In this document: one piece after another, positions 58,064-64,000 of the stretch | Layout of the letters: every line of letters begins with the position of its first letter | Numbering within the stretch: the first letter of the stretch is position 1 | NCBI RefSeq assembly: GCF_010183535.1 | Contig: NC_071329.1 | Coordinates: 9,982,001 to 10,046,000, forward strand | From: Caenorhabditis remanei | Lineage: Eukaryota; Nematoda; Chromadorea; Rhabditida; Rhabditidae | Direction of reading: 5' to 3' | DNA length: 64,000 nt | Translations under genes and position numbers: made by a program | The notes under the pieces: generated by a model | What the model was told of the DNA's origin: nothing | What the model saw: the letters and a program-made list of their open reading frames with translations, nothing else | Databases searched by the model: none

Positions 58064-60513
58064 ATGAATCTTCTCCAAAGGAGTCTGATTCTTCTTATTG
58101 GTCTCCTGCTGGTTGTGAACTACGCAAGAGCTGAATGTGAAGAAAAAGAAGAAGAATATCCATCTAGATACCCAATTGCTTATTTTGAATGGGAAAATGT
58201 AAAGATTCCAATGACGATTTGTTTATGGTTAATTGGTGCATCCATTGCTAAAATTAGTAAGTTTGTTCTCTGAATATCGAGATGAAACTTCAAATGAACA
58301 AACTTCTGAAGTTGCAAAACGCTTTTTCAGTATTTAATCTGATTCCACATCTCAATGAACTCTTCCCCGACTCTGCTCTTCTTATTATGATCGGTTTGAT
58401 CATTGGAATTATTTTCAAATTGGCGGGAGTTAACAAGAATGCATTCTTTTTGGAAAGTGAAGTTTTCATGCTTTATCTTCTTCCTCCGCTAGTTTTCGAT
58501 GCTGGATACTTCATGCCTGCTCGACAATTCTTCGATAATTTTGGATCGATTCTCTGCTTTGCTATGCTGGGAACCACATTCAACATCGTAGCTATTGGTG
58601 AGTCTTATACTAAACCTTGGTCATCTAAATTAAAAAATATGGGTATTTTCTTATTGTTAATGTTCCTTGAAGTGGAAAACGGAACAGTAGAAACATTAGG
58701 AAGACTCGCACTTATCTTTATCACAATCGAATATTTTTATATTCCAGCTCTCTCCCTTTGGGCCATTGGTCTGACTGGATTATTCTCAGTTGAAACTCCA
58801 CTTATTCATATGCTTCTCTTCGGTTCGGTCGCTGCAGACGTCGATCCAGTGGCTGTAATCGTCATTTTCGAAGAACTCAAAGTGAGAATCAATAAAAGTT
58901 TAACGTCTTTTGATAACGATTTGAAGATGGAAATCAAAATTTTCAGGTCAACGAAGTACTTTTCATTGCTGTGTTCGGAGAGTCTCTTTTGAATGATGGA
59001 GTTGCTGTCGTACTGTATCGAATGTTCTTGACATTCTCAGAAATCGGAACAGAGAATTTGATAACTTCTGACTACATCAATGGAGGAGTTTCATTCCTTG
59101 TTGTTGCTTTTGGAGGAATTGGAATTGGTCTTCTTTTTGCTTTTTTGGCAAGTCTTCTCACAAAATATGCTCGTGGTGACGAAATCAAAGTGCTCAATTC
59201 CGTCTTTATTCTCATCCTACCATACACTTGCTATCTTTGTGGAGAACTCTTCGGACTCTCCAGTATTATGGCGTAAGTTCAGGAAATAGAAAGAAAGAAT
59301 GAAAAAACAACACTTCCAGAATCGTGTTTTGTGGTGCCGCAATGCGTCAATACTGTCGTGAGAACGTCGACCCAGACACTGTCAGATCGACTGAGTCATT
59401 CATCAAAGTGCTTTCTCTTGCTTCCGAAACTGTCATTTTCGTGTTCCTCGGTCTTTCAACAGTATCATCAAACCATCATTGGGATACTTCATTCATCGTT
59501 CTCACAGTGGTCTTTTGTCTGATCTACCGTACTCTTGGAGTTGTTGTCATGTGTTATTTCTTGAATAAGTACCGTTTGAATAAGTATACCAAGGTAAGTT
59601 GCTCTATCAATATTCACTAAAGAACATAGTTTATTGAAGGTTGATCAATTCATTATGGCTTATGGAGGTCTCCGTGGTGCTATTGCTTACGGTCTCGTTG
59701 TTGCTATTCCTGAGTTTATTCCGGCAAAGAACATGTTTGTGACAAGTTGTATCATTGTCATTTACTTCACTGTGTTCCTTCAGGTATGTTGGATTTCGAA
59801 ATATAATTAGATTTCCGTTTTCAGGGAATCACATTGAAACCAATTGCTGAATTCCTACAAGTGGAGAAGAAGAACGTTCACTCGAAGAACATGATCGAAC
59901 ATATTTATAGTGAAGTAAAATATCCAAAGTTATCGTTTCCTATTTTGTAAATTTCAGCTTATTGATACGACTATGGCTGGAATGGAAGATATTGCTGGAT
60001 TCAAGGGACATCACTGGATTCGTGATTCGTGGAATACATTGAACAATAACTACTTGAGACCAATATTAGTTAACAAGAGCAATATGAGAGAAATGGATAA
60101 GACGAAATTGGTCAGAAAGTATAAGCATTTGGTTGATGAGGATGCGAAGAAGATTGCTCGAGGTGACTATAATAGTAATCTTGTTTTCACAAGAGCCCTT
60201 ATCGAACATACGAGAAGCAGAACGAATACAGTTATGTAAGTATAACTCAGAGGTCAATAAATTTTTTGAAAAATACATTTTCAGTGAAGGAGTGAGTCCA
60301 ACTGGAAAAATTGACTTTGGGAAGCACATGAAGGAGCAACATGGAATCACACTTTATGATGAACATGATAATGTTCCAGTGTCAACTTCTAACATTTTCC
60401 AAGAAACTTCAGAAATTGAATACTCTACTAGAACTGAACAAATTGAGACTGTTGGAGTTCAAAACGATGGTTATGAATCAGACGAATCGAGTCACTTCCA
60501 TGAAAGAGTATAG
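58064..60513 (+). CDS. nhx-3: Sodium/proton exchanger (NHE/NHX, SLC9 family)
   Basis: Nine exons (58064-58256, 58331-58597, 58748-58881, 58947-59272, 59320-59593, 59640-59783, 59825-59914, 59958-60235, 60285-60513) give 644 residues. A signal peptide ([19 protein letters not shown]) is followed by about eleven TM segments. Family signatures: [19 protein letters not shown] (amiloride-region helix), [35 protein letters not shown] with the transport-site [13 protein letters not shown], and [16 protein letters not shown]. The C-terminal cytosolic tail is about 190 residues, shorter than in plasma-membrane NHE1-type proteins. NHEs swap Na+ (or K+) for H+ to set cytosolic or organelle pH. One intron (58598-58747) is longer and its sequence stays open partway. 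The name nhx-3 follows memory of C. elegans B0495.4; the family call is certain, the paralogue number less so. Confidence 0.9.
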
Positions 60514-60736
60514 GTTCTTCCCCTTTTTTTCCAATTTTCTTTCTCTTTTTATTAACTGGTCTCAAGTAGGTAGACTGTGTTTTATAAACAATGTACATTC
60601 ATCGAATGAAGTTTTATCAATAATTATCTCTTTTTGTAACTTCGCGGCGAGACGTGGAAGATATAGCGAGGCATGCGCCTTTAAGGATTACACCCAGAGT
60701 GAAACATAATTTCCACATTCGACTAATTCGCAAAAA

Positions 60737-61719
60737 ATGTCAGCTAATCGGGAGTTTTCGCATATTACTCTATCATCCACTCCATTCAAAGTAAGTTTTT
60801 TTTCTCCTATCAATTTTTATGTTATCCATGACTTTTACAGAACCGAATGGACCAGCAAGCGAAGAAAAATGACTCCGATGTCGAAAAAGACAGAAATATC
60901 GCTATTAAATGTGCAGAACGCTTCAATTACAACACAAATCTTCTTAGAAAAGTAAATATAAGCTTTGGATCAATTATTGCACTATTTTTTTAGGTCACTT
61001 TGAGCGATCGTTTCGAGTTGGCTGCTCTCGGATTCGAAATGAAATCAAAACCAAGCTCATATTTAGACAAAAATCAGGAATCGGAAGAATTCGATTATAT
61101 TTATCGGTAAAATTCGAAATTATCAAAACATAATGAATTCTACTCTTCAGAAAAGAGAAAAAACAGGATTATAATGCCTCCCCACTTCCTGCAGGAATGA
61201 GTCCAACGAATCCAGTAAGCCCATTAAATGTTTAAATATACCAGCCTGGCTGCCGCGCCTTCGGCGCTTCATCCGGCTGGCCTCTTCTTATTTTCCTGTT
61301 CGCCCTCTCACAGAAGTGTTCATGTGGTCGAGTGGTTAACGCTCACGCCTGTCGCTGAAAGGGCGAAGGTTCGACTTTTGCCCATGGCGCGCTCTCCCCT
61401 TTATTTCTCAAAAATCTTGCGGACATCCTGAAAAACAGACAGACAAATCCACAAACAGAGCCCACACGCGTTTTATATATAAGAATGATGGTTTCGATCC
61501 ACTCGAAGCAACTCTTTTATGTTAAACTATTTTTTTTCAAGTGTCTAATTTCAGTTACCAGCTGGGCGCGGTTTTCTTTCTCCTGCAATCCAAGCAACCA
61601 ATAGTGCATTCCCCTTCGCTGGAAGTCCGAAATCAACTCCACAAAAATACTCGAACAGCCCAGCACCTCGTCAACCCATCAGATCACTCTTCGACGATAT
61701 TCCAGCAAACATCGCATAA
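60737..61719 (+). CDS. Unrecognised 168-residue protein, Ser/Pro-rich C-terminus
   Basis: Five exons (60737-60790, 60841-60951, 60994-61106, 61151-61214, 61555-61719) sum to 507 nt. All phases agree and every junction has GT..AG, so this is a real gene although I do not recognise it. Residues about 19-90 are charged and probably helical (DVEKDRNIAIKCAERFNYNT; LSDRFELAALGFEMKSKP). The rest is disordered with several Ser/Thr-Pro sites (ASPLPAGMSP, FLSPAIQ, AGSPKSTPQKYSNSPAPRQP), suggesting regulation by proline-directed kinases. It ends IRSLFDDIPANIA, a possible short docking motif. It lies 223 bp after the exchanger stop on the same strand, but no clear SL2 acceptor precedes the ATG. Last intron carries a repeat insertion. 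Confidence 0.75.
61240..61490 (+). repeat. tRNA-derived SINE-like repeat in an intron
   Basis: The intron 61215-61554 is 340 nt whereas the gene's other introns are about 42-50 nt. Within it, TGGTCGAGTGG (61325-61335) matches the tRNA A box and GGTTCGACTTT (61368-61378) resembles the B box, 43 bases apart as in a tRNA. Acceptor and T stems pair poorly, so it is not a working tRNA. A GC-rich hairpin-like stretch precedes it (GCCGCGCCTTCGGCGC, about 61,251-61,266), and an AC-rich tail with repeated ACAGACAGACAAAT-type sequence ends near 61,490. Edges are approximate. Confidence 0.55.
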
Positions 61720-61897
61720 GTTTTTGTTGTTGCCCATCTTTCCCTGTTTTAACATAAAATATTGTTTTTACTTGGTTGAATACCACAAGGCGTCATTGGT
61801 GGATAGTTCGTAGAAGAGAACATACACTTCGGTAAATACAGGGATATCCTGATTGTAAACTTTATTCGTAAAACAACAACAACAGATAGCAAAACAC

Positions 61898-64000
61898 CTA
61901 ATTAAAATGACCATAGTCTGTCTTCTTTCTCCTCTCATATTCGATTTCATCAGGAGGTATCCAGTGTAATGTTTCCACAATAACCTTTGCAAACATTCCT
62001 TTGTTTTTCCGTTTTTTCGCTATTTCTTGGGATCCAGCAGTCATGCGTTTCTCCTTTGCCGTCTTGGGGTCACCCGCATCACTACTGATCTGTGATTCGT
62101 TTCTAAGCACATCTAAAGCTTCTTTGTTCAACTTTGTCTTTAATTCTGCCAGGCGCTTCCATGATTCCACGTCATGCTTCGCTGCGTAAGTTTCCAGTAT
62201 AGCGATACCACGTTCGATCTTATTATAATTTGAAACGATGTGTGGCTTTTTCATGAATCCTTCTCTCTCCATCATGCACAATAGAACCATTAATCTATTT
62301 CTTACATCAATACATCCGTCATTCGAGACTTCTTTGATACAACTGGAGAGAGAATCATAAAAGGCAATTTCCATTTCAACATCCTCTCCTTCTTCAACTT
62401 TTGAAAGTGTTTCTCTTACATGCCATCTCGTTCGTCTCGACTCGAATGGGTGTTCTTCTTTCGCTTGCTTCTTCGTTTTCTGCTTTCTTCTCAGCCAACT
62501 TTGACCGAAGAATTCACAATCAGATTCCAGTTCTTTCTTTGTTCCCATCCAGGCCGTCATCTTATGCATCCGATTTTCTCCAAACAGTTTTTTCTCTTGT
62601 TGAATTTGTTCCCCACCATAAGCGTTTCCGTCCAATCCATACCATGCCAATGTTTCCTTTCTCAATCTCATCTCATCGGGCTCTTCATCCGATGTTTCTT
62701 CATTCAAATAAGCATTTCCATCTGTTTTCAGACGAATATCCAGATATGTTATTTTTCTCCATCGAGTTATGTTCAACACCTTCAACTGTTTCAATAGTAT
62801 GGCTCCCATAATATAACAAACAAAAATCGGAAATATCAATGCGATTCCAATGTGAGATAAGTTCAGAACATCACCAAATCGATCTTCGAAAAGACTCAAT
62901 ATATTCTTGTCGGCTGAATGTAAAATCAAATTTAATACTAAAGAAGAAAACGATTGGAAACTTACGATATGGGCAACCCATCACTAATGTCTTATTTTTG
63001 AGCCGTTCAACCAACAATATCATTTCGGAATCTTCTAAGCAGAGAAGTTTACTTTTCAATATATTGATTTCGCCTCCTAGAGTAAGAAGAGAAAGAGACA
63101 TTCTCTTCAAAACAGGATTATTTTGGACAGTTAGGTTACCGCCAATGTGTTTGACATTCTTCAAAATTGTGCAATTTTCAGCATACAGATTTTTAATCAG
63201 AACGTTTCCTTGAACTGAATGGATGTTCCGAAGAGCAGCTGTCACTTTTGGAACGTCGTTTCCGAATCCATCAATTGTTAAATCACCTTCAATGGTAACA
63301 CATCCTTCTAACTGATGTGTGAATTCAGCAGTCAATCCACCATTTCTTCCAGAATAGGCGATACATGCTGAGAGTATAAATATCACTAAACTCTTCATTT
63401 ACAATGGTAAACTTACTTTTGTTTTCTTTTAAATTATTAGTTGAATTTAATTCCTTCATTGAATGCTGAAAACATAATCCTAAAATGCTGATGATTTTTT
63501 AAAGCTGCCTACCATCCATTGAGACTCAGAATATATTGGTAGTATTTTCTTATCACCGTATATCGAAACAAGACGATCACAATTCTCTGTTTTCGTTAGA
63601 TTCAGGAGTTCCACATTCTCCAATTTTGTATTCTTTCCATCAATTCGAATAGCTGATGTCTTAATATTTTCAATGTCTTCGTTGTGTTTGGATTCACATT
63701 GAATATGTTTCAAAGCTTTGAAACTTTTCAGATCCGTCAATGTTTCTGTATCGTGAATCCACAGTTGACCATCTCTTATCTCACGAATTCTTTCATATTT
63801 AGAAATATCTTCTGATCCGGTTGATCCTTTTATCTCGATTGTTCCAAAATGTGATAAACAATGATCCCAAAAGAAACCAGATGACGTCATCTGTCCACAT
63901 TCACAATCAAGCAATGAGGTCGCTGTATTCTCTCCAATGGAACGAGTTAGAACATTGACAGTTCTCCTTCTCCCACAATCCAAACCGCTGTTGTTTCGAA
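61898..64000 (-). CDS. Receptor-L-domain single-pass membrane protein (IRLD-like), N-terminus off the window
   Basis: Four exons are visible: 64000(partial)-63513, 63465-63417, 63367-62966 and 62913-61898, joining in phase. The extracellular part has two L-domain-like blocks. The first contains EIRDGQLWIHDTETLTDLKS; the second contains CVTIEGDLTIDGFGNDVPKV, LRNIHSVQGNVLIKN and GGNLTVQNNPVLKRM, with the beta-helix pattern seen in insulin/EGF receptor L domains. A TM segment (IGIALIFPIFVCYIMGAILL) follows. The cytosolic tail of about 300 residues is charged, with acidic (EETSDEEPDEM) and basic (RRKQKTKKQAKEE) runs, and has no kinase motif. Nematodes carry many such proteins with unknown ligands. 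The gene converges on the orphan gene (179 bp between stops). The start codon and signal peptide lie beyond 64000. Confidence 0.75.

Noticed and set aside
61318..61388. Functional tRNA gene
   Set aside because: A and B boxes and spacing are present but acceptor and T stems pair poorly, and the element sits in an intron with repeat-like flanks.
62871..63398. Separate secreted gene starting MKSLVIFILSACIAYSG inside the L-domain locus
   Set aside because: The apparent signal peptide is created by reading a 49-nt intron (63416-63368). Using GTAAGT and CTCTCAG, the flanking exons join in phase into one two-L-domain gene.

Overview
The window is eukaryotic and almost certainly comes from a Caenorhabditis nematode. 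Short introns of about 45-60 nt ending in TTTCAG are everywhere, acceptor-like TTTCAG sites sit a few bases before several start codons (trans-splicing), genes are close together, and the families include nematode-specific ones (sre chemoreceptor, receptor-L-domain protein). The gene order trx-1, giant copine, second copine, sre receptor, LUC7-like, ERMP1-like, CDK11, SF3B5, SPATA20-like, NHX matches, from memory, the C. elegans chromosome II region covered by cosmids B0228 and B0495. I cannot tell which species it is.

Layout. 675-1204 (+) is thioredoxin trx-1. It converges on a giant gene, 1593-29877 (-), the apparent cpna-2 orthologue. My exon model predicts about 8,361 residues, of which some 6,770 come from one 20.3-kb exon made of two unfamiliar repeat families. 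A copine domain is at the C-terminus. The exon carries one apparent single-base deletion (near 21,750) and a 1,386-bp tandem duplication. A gene-poor 6.3 kb (29878-36134) separates it from a second, divergently transcribed copine, 36135-41909 (+), whose first intron is 3.1 kb and holds a 70-bp TC microsatellite.

From 42 kb onward the window is compact: an sre-type 7TM receptor (-), a mitochondrial two-TM protein that is only the intermembrane-space domain of paraplegin (+), a LUC7-like splicing factor (+), an ER M28 metallopeptidase ERMP1 (+), CDK11/PITSLRE kinase (-), SF3B5 (+), SPATA20-like (+), a sodium/proton exchanger (+), an orphan 168-residue gene (+) with a tRNA-derived repeat in its last intron, and a receptor-L-domain membrane protein (-) that runs off the right end.

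How the genes work together. The two copines are candidates for calcium, membrane or muscle-adhesion roles. LUC7-like (U1 snRNP), SF3B5 (U2 snRNP) and CDK11 (SF3B-linked kinase) are all splicing-related and lie within 9 kb, with CDK11 and SF3B5 sharing a 253-bp divergent promoter. Spacing suggests two SL2-type operons: paraplegin-domain protein plus LUC7-like, and SF3B5 plus SPATA20-like. All gene models were derived by hand from splice consensus and reading-frame arithmetic. Identities rest on recognised motifs and memory, not on a search.
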